This document shows positions 1 through 10,508 of a DNA stretch of 64,000 nucleotides, in pieces. The stretch is from Kudoa neothunni (taxonomy: Eukaryota > Cnidaria). Each line of letters starts with the position of its first letter. Position 1 is the stretch's first letter. Under the pieces are notes generated by a model, which did no database searches, was not told the DNA's origin, and saw only the letters and a list, made by a program, of their open reading frames with translations. The translations under genes were made by a program, and so were the position numbers. The DNA is taken from NCBI GenBank assembly GCA_964304625.1, contig OZ199838.1:8556001-8620000 (forward strand), written 5' to 3'.

Positions 1-179
1 TGAAAAAGAAAACAATATAAATGGTAAACAATACTTGTAAATAAATAGATTTTATATGATTAATGATTAATAAAGATGCATTCGATAACGATAACGACAC
101 AATCAGGTAAGCTGATTAGTCTTATATTCTCCACAAGAATGGTAATAATAGACTAAAAGATAACTTTGTTTCGAAAGAC

Positions 180-1863
180 GAATCAATTATCTGGTCATCC
201 CAACCGAGATCTGGAAGAAACCCCTCCACCAATATAATAAGCTGCTAATATTCGAAAAGGGCGTCCCAATCGATTCAATAGATACAACAACACCAATCAG
301 CACTTTCACCCTTTTTTTACTTCAAGGATGATGGATGATATTATTTTATACACTAATAGAAAAGGTTTCGACGTTTTAGCAGAAAAATGGAAATCTCCCG
401 ATTTGGATCAATTCAAAGCGTTTACTGGCTCTACTTCTGAGTGGTGCTTATACATCTAACTTTGAAAACAAGCGAAATATTGTGGCATGAAATACACGGA
501 AGGCCATTTATTTCGTGCCAAGATGTCCCGTGAAAGATTTAAAAGATTTCTAATTCATTAAGATTTGATGAGTATTGGAATCGAAATAATTCTGATAATT
601 CGACCGACAAGTTGTAGACCTATAAGGGATATTTTTAATCAATTTAGTAACATCTGCAGAACAAGTTACTTACCAGGTGTAAACTTAACTGTAGATGAAC
701 AGTTATATCCATTTCGAGGGAGAGTATCGTTTTTAGTCTATATGCCCTAAGAAGCCATCTACGTATGGTATAAAATTTTGGGTAGTTTGTGACAGCGAAA
801 CTCCGATATGCATCCAACATAATTCCATATGCGGGTAAAGTAAACAACCAACGTGAAGCAACCACACGTTTTAACAGTAGTCGTTGATCTCACTCAGCAT
901 TTGCTCAACTGTGGCCGAAGTATTACTTGTGACAACTTTTTCACGACTTGGAAACTTTCCCAATGTTTACACAAAAATAACACATCTATACTAGGAACTG
1001 TAAGAAAATGTCGAGCATTTATCCCGTCAGAATGTCTACCTAATAGGAGCAGACAACTATATTTATCTATGTTTGGATTTTAAAAACAGTTTACGCTAAT
1101 GTCGTACGTTCCTAAAAAGGGCAAGTGTGTAATAGTCCTTTCATTAGAGCACCGCAATGGCAGCGTAAGTTCTGGCTATAAATCCAAACCAGATATGATA
1201 TGGATTATAACGTCAAAAGATGTGGTGTTGACACCATGGACCAATGCGTTTTCCACTTACACCTGTAAGAGGAAGTGTAAAAGGTGGCCTTACGCTGTAT
1301 TTTCCCCAAATCCTAGATGTAGCCGCATTTAATGCATTTGTGGTTTTCAACCAAAAAAATCCAATGGACTTTAAAAAAGATAAATCAACTCATCGGAAAA
1401 ATTTTTTAATAACATTATCCATTGAACTAATTAAACAGCACCAGGACAGAAGATTTGCTAATCTTTAAGATTGCACACCAACCCGTAGTAAAACGGTCAT
1501 TAGAAGTAATTGAATACAGGTTCGATAATGAGGTGGTCTCTAAAAAGGATGTATACCAACATGTGAGAAAACGCTGCAAATATTGTCCCCTTGCTCTTGG
1601 CGAGGAGAAGTAAGCGAACTTGTACAACATGCAACCAAATATGTTTGCAATGAGCATTCAACCAAAAACATTATATGTATAAATTGTGGATCGAAAAATT
1701 AATTGCTCTTCTGAGCTGCTTATTTCTCTCCTGCGTCTACTTCATAGAGTATTTAAAATAAATCGGATTATTTTGTAATCCATTAATCCCAAATTTTAGT
1801 CCGATGGATCGTGGATCCAATGGTTAGCCTTAACGTAACAGTTCCATGGTTAGCCGTTACGGG
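180..1863 (+). mobile_element. piggyBac transposon, decayed transposase, right end present
   Basis: Translations of the three plus frames give, in order, piggyBac transposase landmarks: LTVDEQLYPFRGR near 680, GRSITCDNFFTTWKLSQC near 915-965, GVDTMDQ near 1225, RRWPYAVFFP near 1285 followed by a LDVAAFNAFVVF-like stretch, and a short Cys motif CTTCNQICLQ near 1620. These sit in different frames with many stops, so it is a dead copy. The right end reads CCGTTACGGG followed by TTAA at 1864-1867, which fits the piggyBac target and resembles the CCCTCTAACG ends of the copy at 61.5 kb. No left end is visible before the N-terminal part, so it may start outside the window or be truncated. Family assignment is firm; the right boundary is an inference from one TTAA site. 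Confidence 0.8.
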
Positions 1864-1867
1864 TTAA

Positions 1868-2238
1868 TCCTATGTTGAACTCAAGCAATCCGATAAAACA
1901 AACTTTGAATCGACAAAATCACCATTTTCTAAACACTTTTGGGGACATTTTGTCGTGCGAAAACGATTTAGAGATTTGTTTAAAACATTATAATTTTTAA
2001 AAAAATTTCATGAATTTCTCTCTAAAACTCGTCCGAATATTGTAGCTGTAATACGAAGTCACCAACCACAAATATCACATTAGTTTTTTATTTATTTTGA
2101 ATATACAATAAACTTTGAAAATATCTCTGTTAATTTTTTGGTGAGCGCGCGTAAAAATTTTAAAACTTGTATTTTCTTCATTTGGGTTTAATTTTATACG
2201 TGGGGGATCCGCGGTTCCAAAAAGGTTGAAAACCACTG
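1868..2238 (-). mobile_element. hAT terminal fragment
   Basis: Read on the minus strand from 2238, the sequence starts CAGTGGTTTTCAACCTTTTT and continues into a G/C-rich stretch, the typical start of hAT elements (CAGTGGTTCTCAACCTTTTTGG in many animals). It abuts the Merlin fragment that begins at about 2241, so the hAT probably inserted into, or truncated, that Merlin copy. I could not find the other hAT end or a target duplication; the start given is only the limit of the unexplained stretch. Confidence 0.5.
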
Positions 2239-2578
2239 GTTTCAGAATATGTGGATAGTGTTTCGGGAGCTCACACCAACACTGTTGTGGGCACTTGGGA
2301 TGCCATAAAATACCGAATATCTCCAAGAAATAGAACGTCATCAGTTAATGAGGATGGAACTATTCGTATAGTTGGCATTAATGAATTTCTTAGTGAATTT
2401 CAATGGAGAAGACGCAATCCAAATGACTTCTGGTGTGGTTCCATACGATCTCTAAAAATTAATCTACAACCAAACAACTGTTGTTAGCCTAGTTGCGTTT
2501 TGTATAAAAATTGTTTTTATAATCAATGTAAATACTATTTTATTGAGAATTAGGGGGCTTAGACCAAATTTCAGTCCC
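2239..2578 (+). mobile_element. Merlin (ISXO2-like) transposon, 3' fragment
   Basis: A plus-strand frame at 2251-2487 reads GAHTNTVVGTWDAIKYRISP and then SSVNEDGTIRIVGINEFLSE, the C-terminal part of a Merlin/ISXO2 transposase including the third acidic position region (HTNT-x-x-GTW; here Gly-Thr-Trp is kept but the usual Glu is Val). It is closely similar to the C-terminal part of the copy at 32183-33240. The downstream end, TTAGGGGGCTTAGACC up to about 2578, matches that copy's right terminus. Everything upstream of the C-terminal third is missing. Confidence 0.75.
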
Positions 2579-2968
2579 TTTTTTATTTCGTTTTCAAAAA
2601 TTATATAAATTTTGAAGTCACACTGTTAAAAATCTGTAGTATTTTTTAAAGGAGCGGTTACCAATCTTCTCTTAGGATACCTTTTTTCACGGCGACAATA
2701 CTGCATTGTTGAATTATTATAATTATTAAAGTAAAAAATTATTAAGAACCAATTCGTCATTTTTCTTTTATAAAGAAACATTGAAAATTTTGAATTTTAG
2801 CATCACGTCTATCAATTCCATGAAATGAACTTTTTTTTATATATAAATAAGAAAAATAGAAAATTATTCACAAAATAAAGAATTTTAAGCGCTCTATATT
2901 AATTTATTAAGGCTGGAATCGGTACCGACTGACTCACACGATGCGCGCGTCTCTCCCAGTACACTAAA
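2579..2968. other. intergenic, nothing recognised
   Basis: AT-rich sequence between the Merlin fragment and the actin-like gene. A short GC-richer stretch (2925-2965) directly precedes the ATG and could hold promoter or 5' UTR, but no defined element is visible. Confidence 0.4.
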
Positions 2969-4882
2969 ATGTCCGGATCAGTTTATGGAGGAGGTTACAT
3001 TTATATATATATAATATATATTCTTATAATACATATTAAATTTTTAGATGACGTTGGTGCGATAGTGTTTGATTTTGGAGGTTATAACTACTAAATGTGG
3101 ATATGCAGGGGAAGAATTTCCAAAAGTAGGTTGTTTTCTTGTCGTATTTGGCTTCACATTTTTGACGTGACAACAGTGTGAGATGCCTTCCTGTGTCGGA
3201 TTTTCCACGCAAAATGTCGCCGTAACAGAAGAATTGGATATGACTGTTTATGACGATGATGACGTGTATATTCCACCGCGACGCAGTACTTTGTAATGTC
3301 GTTTGGCAACCATAAAGAAATATATAATAGTGAGGGCATAACACCATCTGTGGCTATAATAGTTTGTCCCACATAAGTCCAGAGCTATCAGCTTAAAATG
3401 TTGTACGACAATGATTCATGTAATAAAGAGACGTTTTTGCGATTATTATCTACTCAGTCAATCTCTTAGCACTCAATATGGATGTGGTTGAGAAATGTTA
3501 AATCACATGTATCAAAGTGTTCTTTTTACCACTACAGATAGCCATCCTGTTCTATTAACGGAGCCATTTGTAATACAATAAACATTTGTGATTGGCGTTA
3601 CTAATACTAATAATAGGACAATGCGAAGAAAAATAGAGATCGAATGACTGAATTAATGTTTGAAAAATATAATAGTCCAGCTATTAGCGCTTGTAAAGCG
3701 CCAGTGTTGGCATCATTTGCCAATGGTCGAACCACTTCACTTGTGGTTGATATGGGGTCACAGCAAGACCTAGTATTTGCCCAGTGAGTGATGGTTATTG
3801 CTTGACCAGGGCGTGTACTACGTTGGATGTGTGTGGTTCTTATCTTTTAAAACAAACCGAAGCTCTGCTCAAAAATACATTCCGCGTCGATCTAACTCCA
3901 ATGTCATGCATTAAAAACAAAGTATTAGACTTTGTTATTGCATCGTGCGTTTTCAACATGAATGCAATAGCGATTAAAAAAAACTTGGAAGAAACCCCTA
4001 TGTTTACTTTAAAAGATAATTTTAATAATTTCGATCCAAATTGGATAACCTATCAAAGAATGCAGCTATACACGATTTTCAGTTGAGCACACTTTCAGTT
4101 GCTGATTATCGTTTGAGCTTTTGAACGTGATAAGTACTTCTATATGTAAAAATAATTCATTATGATGTGATTTTCCAGTACCCAAAAAATCTATCCTATA
4201 AGTTGTATGGAATATCAATTTCCTACTGGATACCGCATGGACTTAACGAAAAAAATTCCACCAAGAACAACATTCGGTTAAAATTCCTGAGTTTTACTTT
4301 AATGAGGATCTACAGGTATATTCTATTTTATCTATGTTTGTGTTATCCAACGCTTTTACTCATTAGAGAAATCTTAATATGCCAGTTGTAAAATCGATTC
4401 AGTCGGCTGTTGATGAAGCAGTTGATAAATGTGATATTGACATGAAAACGGTAATATTCCTCGGAATTATTGTATGAGTGTTGATTTGTCTGATGTGCGT
4501 AGTGTCTTATGAATAACATTATATTGTGTGGTGGTTTGTTCTTCGATTAATGGCATGAGCGATCGTCTTTATAACGAATTAACTGCTATAACATCGCCAG
4601 TATGTTTTGGATATGGCCCCTATAGTGCGCATATTTTGATTTCTTTAATAGACAATCAAAATCAAGGTATTACAGCCAAGTAGTTCAGCGGAGAAAAAGT
4701 TTAGTTCCTGGATTGGTGGATCAATTCTTGCTAGTTTGGTCATTTGCTAACCATTTTCAACGTTTAATATTCATCCTATTAATGCGTATCAAATTTAGGG
4801 TTCATTTCAACAGTTATGGATATCTCCATCGGAGTACAAAGAAATTGGTCCAAATTGTATTGACTTACGTTCTGTTACCTAG
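2969..4882 (+). pseudogene. ACTL6A-like: actin-like protein 6 (BAF53) gene, probably decayed
   Basis: Colinear similarity to BAF53/ACTL6 over nearly the full length: ATG at 2969 with MSGSVYGG, then after an intron (3' splice ATTTTTAG at about 3048) DDVGAIVFDFGG and GYAGEEFPK, then TELMFEKYNSPAISACKAPV near 3650-3710, ASFANGRTTSLVVDMG, PVSDGYCLTRA near 3780, DFQLSTLSVADYR near 4075-4110, and a clear C-terminus FSSWIGGSILASL, intron (about 4735-4800), GSFQQLWISPSEYKEIGPNC, ending with a stop at 4880-4882. ACTL6 is an actin-related subunit of SWI/SNF and NuA4/INO80-type chromatin complexes. At least four changes of reading frame are needed within exons (for example around 3085, 3770 and 4060), and the middle is poorly conserved, so this is most likely a pseudogene that kept its introns, not a processed copy. 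Uncorrected indels in the assembly are the alternative, but NACA and two other genes here are perfectly open. Confidence 0.75.
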
Positions 4883-5537
4883 CTAGCTCAATAAATTCTC
4901 TTTTGTTTATAAATCTTATTGTGTTATATCCCTTTGTTTATTTTACATGCAATATTTTATTGGAAGCATTCTATAAAATAATTTTTTTTTTCATACTTCG
5001 CATGGGGTGAGTGGATCTGCATATAATGTTAAATAATAATTATTTCATGCGAGTCACAATTAAAAATGTTTTCATTCTTATGATCGAGAATTTATAAACT
5101 TTTATTGGTTTATTTATCTCAGTGCTTCCCCCAATTGAGGGTCGGGGACTCACACCTTGAGTCAACGAAAAAATCTTATGGCCAAAAATGTTTCATACGT
5201 AATGTACCGATTCTAAGTAATCAGAATCTCTTTCGAAAATACATCATGTGCGGAATCGAATCTGAAATAGATCTGGTAAACAAATAGTCATTTGATGAAT
5301 TTTCCTGAAAATTAATTTTATTTCAAATTACTATTTTCGAATTATTAATATATGAAATATTCGATTTTTAATAAAAAAGATTGATGACTCGTTAAATATT
5401 TTAAAATGGGTTGAAATATTAAAAATTTTATTATTTGTTGTTTTAAGTAAACCATGAGGTAAGCAAGTATTAAAGTTTAGTTAGCTTCAAGATTATGTTT
5501 TTTTGTTTTGTTTGTTGAATTATTTTAAATTGTTATA
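4883..5537. other. intergenic with a hAT end at 5120
   Basis: Mostly featureless AT-rich DNA. At 5120 the sequence CAGTGCTTCCCC begins, followed by AATTGAGGGTCGGGGACTCA, the classic start of hAT elements of the ZBED5/GTF2IRD2 type. A related start lies at 59693. No transposase or second end was found next to it, so it is a relic. Confidence 0.45.
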
Positions 5538-7104
5538 CAGTAGGTAACCCTATTTTCCGTAATGACCGATTTTCGGTAACTTCGGAGTTTCTTCCATTAG
5601 GAATATTGTTTTAATATTTTAAACCATATATTTGATTTTATTAAAATATACTAAACAGGAGTGCAAAAATGCTACTTTTAGTAAATTTTAGCTCCCTTTC
5701 TATTACTACTCTAGATATCATCTTGATTAGGAAGAAAGATATAGTTTTATCTTATAAACTGGTTTGGCTACTTCAGAGAGAAAAAATTTAAAACAGTGTT
5801 CAAATAGTGGCATCGATACTATAGTATATGACTAGGTGAATTATTTGAGATAAAAAAATTAAGCTATCTGATCATGATATCGTACATGAAACAAACCAAT
5901 TGACAAAATAATTGAACCTAAGCCGTAAGTAGCGATCCATGATTGTTCCGTGGCTTTAAATCGCGATTTATTTTAAAAATATCACTGCTTATGGTGATGT
6001 TGCTTATGTTGACTAAAGTTTTGTAGAAAATTGGTAATCTAAATTGAATGACTAAGTCATTGGTAACAACGATGACTGTATCAATAACCTTGAAGAAACT
6101 ACACTATTTTACTAACAATATAGATATCTATTATTTTTAATGCTGTTTCGTCGAGAGAAAAAAATCTAAAATATAGTTACTGTTTTGAGACGTGCATCTA
6201 CGCCTGGGGGGTTGCATTGAACCTCTTGTGATTGGAAATCACAAAAACCATGTTGTTTTAAAAATGCTAAATAAAACATTTATAGCAAAGTACAAATCAA
6301 ACAGGAAAGAATGGATGACAAGGAAATAATTTAAGAAATACCTTCCTAATTGTAACAATGAATTCAAAACCGACGTACAAGAAAGTTTTTCTACTTGCCA
6401 CGACAAAATTCATTTATCGAGTATCTCTCTTATATTCCTTACAAAAAGTTCAAATAGCGTTTTGCCATTATTAGACCTTGAAATCATTTTCTTATTCAAA
6501 TCAAATTACAAAAATAATTTAATAGAAAGCCATATTGCTGCAGTTTAGCAATGATATAAATACATCCTTCCAAGGTAGGCTTCAAACATTATTCCTAATT
6601 ATAAATAATGGGACGGTGTTTCAAAGGATATTGTATTTAACTGATTCAGAAAATATGAGTTTCCTGCAGCCGATAAATACGAGCGTTCATTAAATATCAA
6701 TTTAAGCAATAAATAATTCTCAGCTGGGAAATTCCGAGATTTTTCAAGAGGGAAGCCATTATGCCTACATCAAAACACTTTGACGAGCTTGCTCCTTTGA
6801 TTGTTGAATCTGCGGTTCTGAAACTGAAACTTTATGAGCGGCAGAATTTATATCAGAAAAAGATGTACTTAAATTTTTGAACAAGCAGAATAGATATACG
6901 ATAGAGAGGAATTAATTATCTAAACGAAATAATGACTTAGGATGACAAAATTACGACAAACGTCTTTAAAAATATGAATAAAAATAACATTATTATTTCA
7001 ATTTAAAAGGAGATGAATGTATAAATTAAATTAATTGCTTTAAATAGGCGTATCTTTTTATTTTTGCGTGCGCATGAAAGTTATGGAAAATCGGTTACCT
7101 ACTG
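5538..7104. mobile_element. TA-flanked transposon A (Tc1/mariner-pogo type), non-coding copy
   Basis: Starts CAGTAGGTAACC after TA (5536-5537) and ends GGTTACCTACTG before TA (7105-7106), so inverted ends with a TA target duplication. It is the reverse-oriented relative of the element at 51756-53499: for example the stretch at 6185-6270 (including GTGATTGGAAATCACAAAAA) is the reverse complement of 52560-52640. No intact transposase frame; the superfamily is inferred from the CAGT ends and TA duplication only. Confidence 0.75.
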
Positions 7105-7629
7105 TACTTCACATGAGAATCAATTTTCACTAAAAAATTATGTAAAATTGAACTTTACATTAGAGATGGGCCACATATTTACAGTCAACAACGGTTATTG
7201 CGTAGTCTTTTTGGGAAATGACAAAAAGGTATGCAATACAATACACATTCAGTGAGTAATATCCACCTGGTTTCGCGCGCATCAACTATAAAACTCAATT
7301 ATTTTTTTAAACAAACTAATTAACATTTATTTGTTGGAAACATTGTTAGAAAAGTACATTTCTAAGTTTACTTTACAATATTCGATACATTATCCATCAT
7401 TGGGTAGAAATCATTCAATCCGTCTGGGTCTTAAGTTAAAATGTTCGGCGTATTTCTGAGATAGCATCCTTCAGTTTCACCGCGTTTAATATATACGTGA
7501 GGTGGTCATTTTCATTTCAAATAAATGGATTGTTCTTATAAAAATAAAAACCACATATTATAATCTCACACGTTTTGCATGATCTAACTGATTAATAATG
7601 GTACAGCCACCACGTTAGATTTATTAAAA
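7105..7629. other. old repeat flanking the long-TIR element
   Basis: No gene. The stretch around 7400-7475 (CATTGGGTAGAAATCATTCA and CGTATTTCTGAGATAGCAT) is clearly similar to 23785-23850, so this is part of an ancient dispersed repeat. The partner of the other flank (10880-11100) follows at 23940-24120. 7621-7629 is the left target duplication of the long-TIR element. Confidence 0.45.
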
Positions 7630-7914
7630 GGCAATGGCTATTGGCACGGTAATCGATAAACTCCATAACCGCTTCTCAGTTTATAACCACATTTCTCAAA
7701 CTTATTTATCGATTTTTTTCCTACAAAAATTTTCTATAAAAACATAAAATATATGTTTATCATCATAATAACCCCATTAAATAGAACGGAACGTTTAAAA
7801 TAACAAATTATAGGTTATTATTAACGTATATAATCTAATAAAATTAATTATAACCAGTATTTTCATAATATGTAAAAAATGGGCGTCCACCATTATTCAT
7901 TGGTTGGGCGCGCA
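7630..7914 (+). repeat. left 285-bp terminal inverted repeat
   Basis: Matches the reverse complement of 10226-10508 almost base for base, including the inner block GGGCGTCCACCATTATTCAT. The high similarity suggests the element moved recently or that the arms are kept alike by conversion. Confidence 0.85.
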
Positions 7915-8947
7915 AAAACTACACCACGTGTCAAGACTCGCGAATAATTAATTTAGATGTTTACATCAAAAATATATAAACCCTATTTATAATTTTTATG
8001 TTACGTACGAGTATTAAAAATTTTAACCTCAATTTTTGTATATTTGTAATACATGATGTTATGTAGGTTTTATGATAATTATTGGATAATGAATTGCCAG
8101 CATAAGAAAGTAGAAAAAAAATTTAGGATATTTCTTGGAATAAAGACCATAATACCAAGATATTTGTAACCGTTCTACATTAGATTCAATATTAAATGAT
8201 TTCAGTTTTATTTTAAGGCAGTGATACTTATACGACGTATGAATTCACATGATCGCGCAATTTTTAAATTCATAGTTATGGAGCAAACAAGTCAATGCAA
8301 TAACGAAAAAAACTTACTTTGGGGATAGGAAAGAAGTTTCCCACAATGATTCACTATGCGATACGATTTATGCTTATGAAAAGAATAAATGTTGTTATCT
8401 TAAAATATACAGCTCAAGATCTATAGAAAATGCACAGAAACGAATGAATAGATACCTTAACCCCTTTATTGGTTTATTATGAAATAAAACACGTTTGTAT
8501 TTTTGCTAATAATTATTATTTTTATTTGTCATGTCAAAATTATCAAAAATTTCGACAAAGAAAATGGTGATATTTTAGTTTTGTGATCGTTTCTATTTAT
8601 TACAGGAGTAAGTTAAGTCGAAGATTCCTGCAACAAAAAAGATGACAATTTTTTCAGATAATATTTGTTTAAGAATTTCCACGTCGGTAGAACAACCGTC
8701 CAAATTATCGTTGTTTATTATTATTAATAGAAATTACAGACCGAGCGGTAATAATTGATAAGTCATTCGATAAAAAACAAGAAATGAAATATTGGAAGAT
8801 GGCTGTAATGCCAATTTACATAATATCTCTGATATAGCGCACGTATCAACATACAACGATATTAATCGTAACTTATTACATGTTCAAAATGAGATAATAT
8901 CTAATAGGTCTTATTCTTTCCAATAAGGTAAAATCAGTAGGAAGACC

Positions 8948-10008
8948 GGCTAAAGTGCAGAACAGGTCGGTGGATTAGACGGGGTTATAAATTAATCTGG
9001 CCATAATCTCACCAATGCAGCGAAGAAAACAAATCTTGAAAAACTAACTAAAGTTATATATTTCGCAGATTGTTTTTAGAGTTTATGATAGTAGTTTCCC
9101 TCTAAATTTAAAATGGAACATAAATTCCGCAATATAAGATACTAGCATTCCCTCTTTTTTGTTTGGAACCTTTCGATACAATCTTTTAAAAGCGGACCAA
9201 GTTCCCTCTATTCGATTTGTATGATAGCCATTCCTATTCACAAACTCTCTCTCGTGAATCACCTTTTGATGAGCATACATATTATTAGAAACATTATTAT
9301 ATCCCAACCAACCATCTGTGACAATATTCGAACCTGGCATTACATTGCGAGATATAATATCATCCAATATTATTGCGGTTCGGAATGTCGTTTGCTCCAT
9401 AAATACGTTTCCGTTACTGTCGATGCCACCTACTATCCATGTTTGTTGATTTCTCAACAAACGCCCAACATTTGCTTTCCTTTTACATACCAGACTTTCG
9501 TCTATTCGGACATTAACGCCTGGACCGCCTACCATAATTGAATTTTTCAAAAAATAATTAACATGGATATCTCGAATAAAATTTTTCCAATCGCAAGCAG
9601 TGTGATTGGAACCTTATCGTGCTTCTCGACAGAGCGCTTCTTGGGAATCGTTTTTATAGACAACACAATAAATTATTATGAATATTTGGCAATAGAAACA
9701 ATAATTATCCCTGTATTTTTTTCTTCGTATAAAGTTAATTGGACTCCCACAGGAATGCACTTTTGAAGACGGCAGTAATTTGAGACGTTGCATCATCTTT
9801 ACGAACCCTAGTTTGTTCTGATGAAAGTGTGGAATATCTCTCTCATTTATTTCATCTATGTTATCAATATCAAAACGTTCCAAATCAAACTCATTGACGT
9901 TCATTCTGAAGGTTGGCAGAAACCCCGCAACTTAAGGATTATTATTAATGCGGCAAATCTCATAAGGCGATTAAGGGCTAATCCACCGACCTGTTCTGCA
10001 CTTTAACC
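8948..10008 (-). mobile_element. Merlin transposon, complete, nested in the long-TIR element
   Basis: Thirty-base inverted ends: 8948-8977 begins GGCTAAAGTGCAGAACAGG and 9979-10008 is its complement with one mismatch at base 3. The identical 8-mer GGAAGACC flanks it at 8940-8947 and 10009-10016, an exact target duplication of the length Merlin elements make. The 1,061-bp body carries the transposase on the minus strand. The paralogous host sequence at 59.9 kb runs straight through this point, which supports an empty-site comparison. Confidence 0.9.
9083..9904 (-). CDS. Merlin/ISXO2-like transposase, one in-frame stop
   Basis: Starts at ATG 9904 (MNVNEFDLERFDID) and runs to a stop at 9083, about 273 codons, close to the usual Merlin size. 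A CxxC remnant (NYCFYCQ) lies near residue 70; then TACDWKNFIRDI; the catalytic core follows with GPGVNVRIDES (first Asp/Glu), SNIVTDGWLGYNN (second Asp) and YHTNRIEGTWSAFKRLYRK (Glu). The frame is continuous except for one TAA at about 9611-9613, after CREAR, which separates the N-terminal domain from the catalytic domain. It would cut and paste DNA with 8-9 bp duplications. It sits centrally between the inverted ends. One stop implies recent inactivation, or a live relative elsewhere. Confidence 0.88.
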
Positions 10009-10225
10009 GGAAGACCTAGGGGAAAAAGATTAACAGCCATAGGCCTACCAAAAAAAAAGAAAACAATAATCGAATGTTTCCAAGTAAGCCATAACGAAAA
10101 TTTATCATTTTATTCCATTAAGTATACTTTTTTGGAAGTCAAATATTTTTATTTTTCTTATTGTGACAAAAATTCTGATGTAAGAAACAGCGCAAACAAA
10201 TGTATAAAACAAAGTGATCATTGCC

Positions 10226-10508
10226 TGCGCGCCCAACCAATGAATAATGGTGGACGCCCATTTTTTACATATTATGAAAATACTGGTTATAATTAATTTT
10301 ATTAGATTATATACGTTAATAATAACCTATAATTTGTTATTTTAAACGTTCCGTTCTATTTAATGGGGTTATCATAATCATAAACATATATTTTATGTTT
10401 TTATAGAAAATTTTGTAGGGAAAAAATCGATAAATAAGTTTGCGAAATGTGGTTATAAACTGAGAAGCGGTTATGGATATATCGATTACCGTGCCAATAG
10501 CCACTGCC
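10226..10508 (-). repeat. right 285-bp terminal inverted repeat
   Basis: Complement of 7630-7914. Outer end GCCACTGCC, followed by the probable 9-bp target duplication. Confidence 0.85.

Larger units (their letters stand above)
7630..10508. mobile_element. long-TIR transposon (Mutator-like?), interrupted by Merlin
   Basis: Bounded by near-identical inverted repeats of about 285 bp (7630-7914 and 10226-10508), outer ends GGCAATGGCTATTGGCACGG on the left and its near complement on the right. Flanks TTATTAAAA (7621-7629) and TTATTAAAC (10509-10517) look like a 9-bp target duplication with one change. Long inverted repeats plus 9-bp duplications are typical of Mutator-like elements, but no MULE transposase is encoded inside, so the superfamily is inferred. 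Removing the nested Merlin (8948-10008 plus one 8-bp duplication) leaves about 1.8 kb. A degraded relative at 59900-60439 lacks the Merlin. Confidence 0.8.

Noticed and set aside
3001-3030. TATATA-rich stretch as promoter
   Set aside because: It lies inside the first intron of the actin-like gene and is a simple repeat.
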